NCBI GenBank assembly: GCA_002914845.1 | Contig: JXTC01000155.1 | Span: 235,136 to 299,135, forward strand | Direction of reading: 5' to 3' | Length of the DNA: 64,000 bases | Origin: Trema orientale | Lineage: Eukaryota; Streptophyta; Magnoliopsida; Rosales; Cannabaceae | In this document: positions 1 to 9,632 of the stretch, in pieces | Position numbering within the stretch: position 1 is the stretch's first letter | Layout: each line of letters opens with the position of its first letter | Position numbers and translations under genes: made by a program | The notes under the pieces: generated by a model | Seen by the model: only the letters and a program-made list of their open reading frames with translations | Told to the model about the DNA's origin: nothing | Database searches by the model: none

Positions 1-180
1 TCTCTTACTATAGTAAAACTTAATTAAAAAAATCGAGTAAACTAACAATTATACTATTTATATACATTTTGACCCATCAATCTGCACGTCGTTTTCGTTA
101 AACAGGTGACACGTATGTTAACCTGTTAACGACACGATTTAATTAGGTTAAACATGACACGACACAGATTGCCACCCCTA
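1..180. mobile_element. Partial MITE-like element, right end
   Basis: The last 80 bases repeat variants of the words ACACGAC and GACACG and end with TTGCCACCCCTA just before an AT-rich stretch. The same ACACGACACG-rich composition with a terminal TAGGG/CCCTA is seen in the better-preserved element at 46689-47234. I infer a fragment of a hAT-like non-autonomous element cut by the window edge. The left terminus and target duplication cannot be seen, so the assignment is tentative. Confidence 0.35.
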
Positions 181-963
181 TATACATACACCAAATTTAG
201 TACAATATTGAAGATATGTACTAAAAATATTTGTGCATTAATTAGCTAGAAAAAGTTTGTGAAATTATTGTGTATCCCATCCTAGTGATTATATAATTAA
301 ATATATATATATATATATACATCATGAAATTTTATACCCAAAAGTTTCCATGACTTGAGTCGACACATGGGTGTGGTTATTTTGACTTAGCTTTGCCAAC
401 CCGAAATCTGCCACCTACATAATATAATAGAGTTGACACTAGTATAAAATTGATGTATCTACCAATAGTGAATAAAAAAATACCTATTGTATAAGCTCCC
501 AAATATATTCAACATATATACAGGCCACATACTAGCCCAAAAATAACAAATGAAAACTTAACTTTATACTACGGTTATCATAATATTGTGTGTGTATGTA
601 TATATATATATGTTGTTCAGCTGGTACAAAGCTTTAGGGTTATGTGTGTGTGTTGGGGGGGTCAAGGGTTCAAGCCTTGGTAGTGTGTGTGTTATTTTCT
701 TTTAAATTTGTAGTAAATGGTGATCATTAGTTAAGCCCTTTTTTTTATATTAAAAAAAATATATTGTTCAATTCTTCAAATATTTATTGAATACCTTGGC
801 TTCGAAGTTAAAGTCAAGTAGAATATTTGCAGTTTTGATGTCTCAATGGATAATGCGAGGATGGCCTACAAGTATTCGAACCAATCGATCATTAATTAAT
901 AAAAAAAAAATAAGTCTCTGACATGTGAGATAGATTAGCGGCTAAAATTATAATATAGGAAAA

Positions 964-1296
964 ATTACACTGCACCCTGTTTTATGCAAAGTTACACACT
1001 CTAATTTTAGACCAAAACTATTTACACTAACATCCTTGAAATTCAAAAGAATTGCACATAATAATCCCTCTTTTACATAAGTCTGACTAAAAGTTTTCAT
1101 TCACCATGAGATTTTCATTATTAATTTAAGCTATTTTTATTAAAGCAATACTTATCTATTAAAACTAAAAGAATAACATAGCTAAGTAGTGAAAATTTTA
1201 TAAAATTTTCTAATTTCTTCTTCTTCTTCTTCTTTTTTTTTTTTTTTTTTCACACAAGAGTGTCACGAATTTGGCATAAAGCAATAGGTGTCACAT
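964..1296. mobile_element. MITE in intron 3 of the PERK pseudogene
   Basis: Imperfect inverted ends: TTACACTGCACCCTGTTTTA at the left pairs with the reverse complement of the right end (ATGTGACACCTATTGCTTTA), and similarity continues through ATGC-AAAGTTACACACTCT-like sequence for about 40 bases. A poly-T tract of about 20 lies inside near 1230-1250. It sits between pseudogene exons 3 and 4. No clear target duplication; superfamily not assigned. Confidence 0.45.
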
Positions 1297-2891
1297 TCTC
1301 CCTATAATATTTGTATATATATGACTTAGATATATACTTACAATCTTCATGCAAGTAAGCAAGCCCTTTAGCTGATCTTATAGTAATCTTGACTCTGCTA
1401 TTTCAATCCATTGGTGGGCTTTTTTTGTCTGCATTAATATTCAGTAAGTAGTACCAATTAACTATTAATCATGATAATTGCCTATCAATTAGCTAATTAA
1501 TTAATATAGAAAGACAAATTACCATGAAGATGAAATTCAAGATTGTTATTGGGAAGAAATTCATAGATCAACATGTTCCTCCCTGCAGCCAAGCAGTAGC
1601 CCACCAGTGACACCAAATGGTGGTGGTGGACCCTGCTAATGATCTCTACTTCGGCCTGAAACTCTTGGTTGCCTTGGCCGCTGCTAGACTCGAGGCTCTT
1701 CACAGCCATCTCCTTTCCATTAGGCAACACCCCCTTGTGGACATACCCAAACCCACCTTGTCCCAAAAGGTTGGCCTGTGAGAACCCGGCGATTGTTGCC
1801 AGTAGCTAGTCGTAGGCGAAGGTGCTCTTGTTAAACTCTAGCACCACGGATGGTGGCGATGACGGCAGGACCAGGCCTAGAGGGCCGGAGAAGTTGGAAT
1901 AGCTTATGTTGCTACTATCAGCATTGTCAGCGGAGGTGGAGTCGGCCAATTATTCCCATGTGCTCCTCTGCTTCCTGAAGGTGGAGGAGATGCGACGTTG
2001 ACTATGTGGTGGTTGGGTTGTGCTCCTACACCGTTTTTCCAATTCTGGTGATGTTCGCCTTGTGAACTAGAGCCGTAGTATTGTTCAGCACCTGCATGCA
2101 GGGAAAAACATTCCTAGGTATACATACATGCTGGTGAAATTTCTCAAGGGCCTAATGATTAATTTTGTAATTTTTCATAGTGTGTGTCAAACTGCTTGAA
2201 GTTACTAGAAGTATAGTACTTACTAGCTAACATTGTTCATCGTTGGAGCTAAAAAAATACGAAATATTGACAGTACTGTATATTACTTTTTCATTAGAGA
2301 CAAAATATATCATTTTCAACCATACTTTATTTGCAAATTTTTGGTTAAAAAATTAGTATGTATTATGTGTCTCTACTATTACTCATAGTACATAATCTTA
2401 CAACCACCTATAAATCAAAGAGGAATGTGTATTTCCAATATTTTCCCAATGCAGTACTTAATGGAGCTTCAATTATATATATGCTTATAGAAATTGACAT
2501 CATGTTTAATTTACAAGTAAAAGATAACCATCCTCACATGGCAACTTTATGCAAACTGAAGTTATCTCATTTTCTTTTTTCATTTCTTTTTAATGGAAAG
2601 TAGTCCTTTTATTAATTAAGACAAAGAGGATATATCCTCAAGTACAAGACTCATAATGAAATCTGGAATACAGTTTTTCCAGACTTCATCATCAACATAA
2701 TAGAAACTAGATTTGGCTGGGCTATGAGCTACAATATTTCTTTTACAAGAAATGGCATAATAACTAATATTGCCTAACTTAGAAACAAAATATAATATAT
2801 ATGCTATTATAAAACTTTCCATCGCCAATGGTCGTAGGGAGTAAATAGGGACGGAGAAAAAAGAAATATATATACACCATTCACTCTTATG

Positions 2892-2995
2892 TTTTTAATT
2901 TCACTAAGACGTATAAAATGAAATATATATATATATGGAGGACTTTTTAATTTCACTAAGACGTATAAAATGAAATATATATATATATGGAGGAC
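2892..2995. repeat. 52-bp tandem duplication
   Basis: Two near-identical 52-bp units (2892-2943 and 2944-2995) begin TTTTTAATTTCACTAAGACG, contain an (AT)n run and end ATGGAGGAC. They lie in intron 1 of the PERK pseudogene. Confidence 0.8.
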
Positions 2996-3960
2996 TTCTC
3001 AATGGTTATAATTTTTTTGTGACCATGAATGGATACTAAAAAAAGTAGTGATAGCATTAAATTTTTTTGATGGTAATAAATAGCATTAAATTTTTTTGGC
3101 CAACTACTAAACTAATCACCACCGTAGGATATTAGATCTAAAGGCTTAAACCATTGTAACCATCCATGGGTAAATATTGTTGTAACAATTTAAATATATA
3201 TATATATATATATGCTAAGTGGATATTTATAAAATCCACTTTTTTTTATTATTTTAAATTCAATTGCTTTTCTAGCTAAGATTTTGTACCTAATAAAGGA
3301 TTATGTGCATGCGTACTAGATAGGGAAAAAAAAAAAACCAAAATTATAACTTACCAGTGCCAGTGGATCCACAAGACTGATCAGGTCCTAAGTGCATCTG
3401 AGCTTGTGATTTCTTCCTCTTTCTAGCGCATGAGAAGAAAACAGAACTACAACAACGAGCAACAACCCCGCCCCAGACATAACTCCTATGATGAGGGGTG
3501 CCAAGTTTGTGGACGAACCACCACTCGGCGTCAAATGAGCAGACGACCCCAGTGATGATTTTGGTGGAGGCGGCGGAGACGACAAAACTCCATGATTATT
3601 GGAAGATTGTTGAGGTGGCAGCAGTGGAGGAGGAGTGGGAGATGTTTGGGAATTAGATGGCGGCGGCGGAGGAGGAGTGGGAGATGTTTGGGAATTAGGT
3701 GGCGGCGGCAGAGGAGAAGATCCCGGCGGCAGAGGAGAAGATCCCGGCGGCACCTCTAACTGTGGCGGTGGAGGTTGCGCTGGACTAAATGATGTCTCAT
3801 TAGAAGGTGGTGGTGGCGGCGGCGAGACTGATTCCTTCGGTGGTGGAGGCGATAAGTCTGACGATGGTGGTGGCATTGCCGAAGATGATTTCGGTGGCGT
3901 CAACGAGTCAGATGGCAGTGGAGGTGGAGAACCTGATGGCGAAGGCGACAATGATGCCAT

Positions 3961-5571
3961 TGACGGAGTTTTCGACCAATATTTTTGAAGAAAGGTGCCG
4001 GAGAAACCCCGCCTCTACTCCGGACGATGACCCAGACTTCCCCTAATGAAAATTATCAAAAATAATATGATTAATTCATTCTAAGAATACCATAAAAAAA
4101 GATTCCCATTTGCAAACAAGAACATTTTAAAGAAATAAATAAATAAAAGAAAAAGTGAACAAGAAAAAGGGAAAAAAAATGGGGTTTTATCTTAGGAGAA
4201 AGGGACGTCGTCCGAGGGGTAGTGATTCTCAAACTCAGAGGAAATGCCAAAAAATAAGGTTATTACAGGGTAATTTTCCCCATGATCATGGAAAGACCGT
4301 CAAAATCGTCTTATTACCTTGCCATATCACCCTTCCTATAAACCAGGAAAATTTTTTCCCTATATCTGACAATTTTTTATATTACCCCATATAACACTTT
4401 TATTATTATTACTAAATTGTTTTTGGATGTTCGAAGTAACACTATGGGCATGCTTATCCTTTTCTATTTATTTATGTATTTACTTTTATAGGAAATAAAT
4501 TTGGCTTGAGAAAGTATAATATTTTTGATTCTTTTTATTCTTTTCTAACTTCTCTATGATTCTTTTAGTTTCATGTAAGTGAGATTTTTGTATGAAATTA
4601 TAATCAGCCAATAACAGATAAATATGTTGGTGACTAAGCATTACTCTTAATTAAAAAGTCTAATTTAGAGAAAAAGTATCAAGAGAGACCATAAAGCATT
4701 CAATAACATTTCCATCCAATTGATTAAATAAAAGTTTAGGAATAATGTGCGAATTAATAGTGAAATAAAACTATCTATTGTTAGAATGTCATACATATTA
4801 TGATATACTATCCGGTGTAACGACCACACAGAGCATAATCTTTATCAGTACTTAGTCATGTGATATTCTCTAGTATCTTTAATTTTGCTTACTGAGTTTA
4901 AATCGCTACTCAACTCCTGTAGTCTCAATATATATAAACACATATGATAGACCCATGTTTAGTGATCATATATAGCTAAAAGATGTATTTATATATACTG
5001 ATGGAACAATAAATATATGTTTATTCTGAAAAATTATATATATATTTATCTATTTTTTTGGTTAATTGTCGATCGTGTATATATATATATCACCACGCAT
5101 ATTAGTGATACTATAAATTATTACATGTGTGACAGTAGATTAGAATTATCACACCTAACAATATAAGATTAGAAGGTGTCCATTTTTGTCATATATCCAA
5201 TTTTGATGTACTATATATCTTATGTTTTTTGATGCATGCGATGCTTAAAATATCAGTAGCCTCATCATTCATGTGCAACTATAGCCACATAGCGAAAGTA
5301 CTATCTGGTATATTCATTAATATTATGTATATGGTGAATTACGTGTGCACTTTTGTAATTATTCATTACTAAGTAAATTTGATCAGGTGGAACATAACCT
5401 GAAATAGCAGGTGAATTTCATATACTTTCATATTTATTTTTATTTTTGCTCCATCCATGAGTAATTGCATATTTTTTTAAATTGAAAATATTATAAAGAT
5501 AGTAAAAAATAATTAATCTAAATAGGGTTAAAACTTGTTGGACTATATACATATTTATATACTTTTTGGAC
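3961..5571. other. AT-rich spacer upstream of the PERK pseudogene
   Basis: This is the 5' flank of the minus-strand pseudogene. It has (TA)n runs near 5035-5090 and no open frame resembling a known protein. I see no RNA gene and no transposon ends. Confidence 0.5.
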
Positions 5572-5945
5572 TAATTACCAAAAAAAAAAAAAAAAAAAAA
5601 AACAAACTTTGAAAGATGGCCTTTCTGTAGTTTTAATCTTATTTTTTTGTGCCTGTGTAAAATTATACTTCCACATTTCAAATCTCTACAAATTTCTATC
5701 TTCTGTGTATAAATTTGGTGATTTATGTTGACTATTTTAAGTTATACATAATAGATTTTAACTATTTCTCAGAAGAAATAAGATATTTTCAATTTAGATT
5801 CTGTGTTTAGTATGGAATTTTCTAGTTAAACACAAAGAGTAGATATTTATGGAGGTTTTAAATGTAGAGATATAATTTTATACAAGCCAAAAAATATGAT
5901 TAAAATTGCAGAAAGGTTATACTTCAGGGTATTTTTTTACAATTA
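5572..5945. mobile_element. MITE with long terminal inverted repeats
   Basis: The left arm (TAATTACC, poly-A, then TTTCTGTAGTTTTAATC, TAAAATTATA, CACATTTCAAA) is matched in inverted order by the right arm (TTTTATACAAGCC, GATTAAAATTGCAGAAAGG, poly-T, ACAATTA). The arms exceed 100 bases each, so the whole element could fold into one long hairpin. The solo LTR at 5948 is inserted at its right edge. Confidence 0.65.
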
Positions 5946-5947
5946 TC

Positions 5948-7505
5948 TGTTGGGCTATTTCTAACACACAAACTGCAAGTATACGAGTAGCAACAAGTAA
6001 TATAGTAAGTAAGAAATTGTCGATCCCACAGAGAGTACCTGATTCACAATCGGTAACTACTAACTGAAACTAGTTTCTAATTTATCTAAACAACAATAAT
6101 TGATTGTTTTGAGCAAGAATTGAAAAGTAAATAACAAAGTAAAATGCAAGAGTTGAAATTAAAATTAAGTAACCAAAGATTGTTCTCAAAGCAATCGTAA
6201 GGAATCTAGGGATGCAATCTATCCTCTAACTCCTCCAACTATTAGTTTTCCTCATAGTTCAATTATCCAATTAGAGTTGACAACCGATAATCCTAATATA
6301 TTCACAAACTCCTTTCCAAGACGTAAGTGAAAATATCTAGACAAGATAATAAGTTACTCCTAACAAAAATTGACTAGATTCATTAAGTTTGGTAATTCTC
6401 ACACAAGGTTGCACAAGTCACATATGTATATTCCTACCCTATACAAACTCACCCCACACTAGGTAATCTTATGATGTCCTATCTATGTCCAAACTTAAAT
6501 TCTCCTTCCCAAGTTCATATAGGTTTTACAACACAACTCTATTTAGTGGCCAAGTAAATAGATGCATTAAGTTCAAGATAAAACAATCAACTCAACAATA
6601 GATATCAAGAACAATTGAGGGAAACCAAATAGTTAGATTACATTAGAGGTTCAATTGCCTCCCTAGAAAACAAGTTTAGCTCATGTTCATATAAAATAAA
6701 TCAAAACAAATATAAGAAGATTGATACACATACATTTTCAGAATACGGAAGAGAAAAACAAGAGGAAGAGATAAGAAAAACTCTTTTTAGGCTTCCAATC
6801 TGATTTGTCCTTCTTCAATCCTCTTCTTGGTGTTGTTTTTTTTCCTTGGAATAGCTTTAGAACCCTTTGGCTGCTAGGGTTTTCGTCTTTTCTTTTCAGA
6901 TAATGAAAGAGGAGTTAAATAGAGGAAGCTCACAAGTGAAATCTGGGTTTCTGCAGCCTGTTCTACACTTAACGCGCTGCGGCACCAAAATTGACAGAAT
7001 CATGGTGCTGCAGCGCCAAATGGTGGTGCTGCGGCACCACAAACTTAGGGCTGCGGTGCCACAATTTGGCGCCACGGTGCCATGGAATTGGCACTGCAGC
7101 CCCATGGAATTGGGGCCGTGGCACCGTGGAAGTGGGGCTATAGCCCCATGTATTTGGGGCCACGGCCTCACGTTTTTAGCACTACAGCCCCAAAGTTTTT
7201 GGGGCTACAGTGCCATATTTTTGGGACTGAAGCACCAACTTGTCTAGGATGCTATGGTGCCAAATTGACTTTTAATCTTCACTCTGAAAGCTCTATCACC
7301 GATCTTCTCTCGTTACTGCGCGAATTGTCACTTCAACATCTTGATTTACCTCCAATTTAACTCCGAAAAAAAAAAATATTCTTCGCTCAACAATGTCTCA
7401 TCTGAAATATGGATAAAAAATAACAAAACAAGTAAAAAGAGCTCAAAGACGAGCAATTCTTAAGTTCGAAATGATAGTAAAGATAAGTGTAAAATACACT
7501 TATCA
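5948..7505 (-). mobile_element. Solo LTR, probably Ty3/gypsy type, TSD TTATC
   Basis: The 1558-bp unit begins TG (TGTTGGGCTA) and ends CA (ACACTTATCA), and is flanked by perfect 5-bp duplications TTATC at 5943-5947 and 7506-7510. On the minus strand it starts TGATAAGTGTA and ends with a GTGGGATCGACAATTTC block, which resembles the 3' end of many plant LTRs. No internal coding region or second LTR is seen, so it is best read as a solo LTR left by LTR-LTR recombination. The GT-rich start carries a palindrome (GATAAGTGTA AAA TACACTTATC). It contains the GC-rich hairpin array at 6967-7262. Confidence 0.85.
6967..7262. repeat. GC-rich array of degenerate hairpin units
   Basis: About a dozen degenerate units of the form TGGYGCYGCGGCRCCA recur every 20-28 bases, for example GGTGCTGCGGCACCAC, GGGGCTATAGCCCCA and GGGGCCACGGCC. 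Each is self-complementary, so each could fold into a short stem. GC content is sharply above the surroundings. Long frames on both strands here are by-products of the repeat and have no family resemblance. Confidence 0.75.
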
Positions 7506-7589
7506 TTATCCTATATATATATATGCATATAACATATCCATTAAAATTAGTCTCAAAATTTAAAAAAAAAAATTATGTTTGGGACCCAC

Positions 7590-7765
7590 CTATTATCCCA
7601 CTTTTTAATACCATATCATGCAGTAAGTGATTTTTCAGTATTTAATTGATGAATATTATTTAAACTATATTTAGTAGTAAATTTTAATCCACCAGTTGAA
7701 CGAAAACAAATCATATGTCATGTCAGATAGTATTAAACATGTGGGATAATACGTGAGATGCCTAG
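7590..7765. repeat. Dispersed repeat, copy A
   Basis: Aligns by eye with 8570-8745: an ATACCATATCATG versus ATATCACCTGATG start, a shared TAATTGATGAATATTATTTAA / CAATTGATGAATGTCATTTAA core and a shared CATGTCAGATAGTATTAAA / CACGTTAGGTAGTATCAAA block. No terminal inverted repeats located. Confidence 0.45.
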
Positions 7766-8569
7766 CACTATACTTTAAAAAAAAAAATGGACAATATAAA
7801 ATGGTCTAACAAAATATTCATTATCTAAGTTAAAAAAAAAGTGTTTATCAATAAAAGGGGAAAAAAAGATAGAACAAAAGGCGAACTTAGCAATTAAAAG
7901 TAGATTACACACTATATAAAGCAACAAATAACCTTCTACACATAAGCACTAAATACAATGGATAAATATTTGTCATACCCATTAATTGAAGAAGTACCTA
8001 TATATATAGATTTTCTTTGCATAATATCCCTTTTGAAACAACACTTTCAGAGAAACGATTTAGTTTTTAAATTGTTTTTACAAAGTAGTCTTTCTAAGTT
8101 ATTACTCGACTGACCATACTCGATTCTCCAAAACAAACTATTTTGTAAAGAGATTTAAAAATATCTTTTACAAATCACTTTCAAAAGAGTTTAATTTCTT
8201 GTTTTACCCACGTACCGAAAAAAAACATAATACACATATACACAAAGGTATATTTGGCGATGCTTTTACCTATATATACATATGGTAAATAAATCTAAAC
8301 CACGTTAAGCCAAATATGGTATTCATGTTAAGCTAAATATAATATGAAAGTGCAACGTGACCTAATTTTGTTGAAAAAAAAAAATCTATTTCCTTCTTAT
8401 AAATATGCTAATAGTGATGCATACATCTTGTACGCGTTCACGTATTAGAAAGGAAAGGAGTAAGAATCATGTTCAATCTAGAAAGGGACACAAATGTGTG
8501 TTTACATCTTTATGTCTTTTACCTTGTTTATCCAATAATTTTTGCACAAATAATGTGAAGTATCCTACC

Positions 8570-8745
8570 TCATATCCCATATTCTTTAATATCACCTGAT
8601 GTAATGATTTATCATCGTACAATTGATGAATGTCATTTAACTTATTTGTAATAAGTTTCAATTTACCAATTGAGTTGTAACTCCTCATCTGCCACGTTAG
8701 GTAGTATCAAAAAATAGTAAATGAGATAGAATCCATAATACAAAA
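8570..8745. repeat. Dispersed repeat, copy B
   Basis: Diverged second copy of the repeat at 7590-7765, same orientation. Probably an unclassified short transposon or an old local duplication. Confidence 0.45.
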
Positions 8746-9561
8746 TGAGATAGAATCCGTAATACTATCCTTTTTGCATACATCATCTTGGAAAAAATAA
8801 CATACAAAATAGAGATTAATTTTATTCGTATTTTCCTTAAAAACATTATCTAAAACTTAGGTGATATGGCAAAATATAATAAAAACAAACATAGAGTAAG
8901 ACGTATAAAATATGATTTACTTTTATCGAGAGAGAAGAGATATGATGAATTTTGAATCATATTCTTGAACTGAAGAGAGTGTGCTAACAAGAGCACAAGG
9001 AGAAATGGAACTTGTAGTAGCTAGGTTTGAGTATGGTTAAGACTATGTCAAACTTAAACTGAAGGGGAAAAAAGAATCAAATCATTCTTTTTATAGTATT
9101 AGGTTTAGAGTTGGAACTAATTATATCTCTAGGAGATCTTTTGCTTTGCACTGGGGGGAAAAAGTAGAAAGTAGGCAACACCCGAAATTCGAAGAAGAAA
9201 AGAAAGCTAGACTTTAACCAAAAACGACACGTCGTTTTGTATGAACACCGATAATGTTGAAGTAAGACCGCATTTAAAGAAAAACGAAAAGAATTTTAAT
9301 AAGGCCTAACATGTGGCATATTTCTACAGGGCATTCACGTAATCAGCGTTACCGAGAGAAAATAAAGAAAGAAAACTACAATTCGAATAATAAAATAAAA
9401 ATAATAACAAATTACCCAAAACAGGAGCAAAAAAACAAAATAAATTAGTAAACAAATAAATAATTATAGTAAGGTTGGGTTTTGGGTATTTCAAACTACA
9501 AGACAGTCCAGCTCTGAAAAGACCACCAAAGACTAGAAGCTCCGACTGGCTTAGACGAACC

Positions 9562-9564
<3 letters not shown>

Positions 9565-9592
<28 letters not shown>
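9565..9592 (+). repeat. (CT)14 microsatellite in the Rab 5' leader
   Basis: Fourteen CT dinucleotides lie about 40 bases before the ATG at 9633. A second (CT)11 tract (9691-9712) starts four bases after the GT of the exon 1 donor. CT/GA tracts near plant transcription starts are common and can bind GAGA-type BPC factors; whether these do is unknown. Confidence 0.8.
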
Positions 9593-9597
<5 letters not shown>

Positions 9598-9632
9598 GGC
9601 GCAGATCCATTTGAATTCCGTATCCGTACGGT

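Larger units (their letters stand above)
334..3960 (-). pseudogene. PERK-type proline-rich receptor-like kinase pseudogene
   Basis: Read on the minus strand: exon 1 3960-3355 (Ser/Pro-rich ectodomain with PPPP runs, then a hydrophobic segment LIIGVMSGAGLLLVVVVLF); exon 2 2091-1523 (juxtamembrane part, then kinase subdomains I-IV with [29 protein letters not shown] and LEFHLHG); exon 3 1428-1342 (SAKGLAYLHEDC); exon 4 865-795 (catalytic loop, DIKTANILLD); exon 5 414-334 (VADFGLAKL to TFGY). Exons 1-4 keep GT donors, exons 2-5 keep AG acceptors, and phases match. This is the PERK4-7-like layout; intact PERKs are plasma-membrane Ser/Thr kinases linked to the cell wall. Lesions: frameshift near 3430 at the end of the membrane segment; frameshift near 1930-1945; stop TAG at 1806-1808 just before the glycine loop; TGA at 1403-1405 where the family has Trp; TGA at 843-845 replacing the Arg of HRD; donor lost after exon 5 (AAAATT in place of GT). 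Later kinase exons were not found in 1-333 and may lie outside the window. Certainly non-functional as a full kinase. Confidence 0.9.
7511..9474. other. Intergenic region 5' of the Rab gene
   Basis: AT-rich spacer. It contains two diverged copies of one repeat in the same orientation (about 7590-7765 and 8570-8745), sharing AATTGATGAAT-TATTTAA-like and GTTAGGTAGTAT-like blocks. The last few hundred bases before 9475 should contain the Rab promoter, but I could not single out a convincing TATA box. Confidence 0.4.

Noticed and set aside
3635-4046. Glycine-rich open frames on plus
   Set aside because: Antisense shadow of the proline-rich PERK ectodomain; repeats of GGN are the complement of proline codons.
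6867-7360. Overlapping open frames on both strands (up to 126 codons)
   Set aside because: They follow the GC-rich hairpin array in the solo LTR; no start context, family or splice support.
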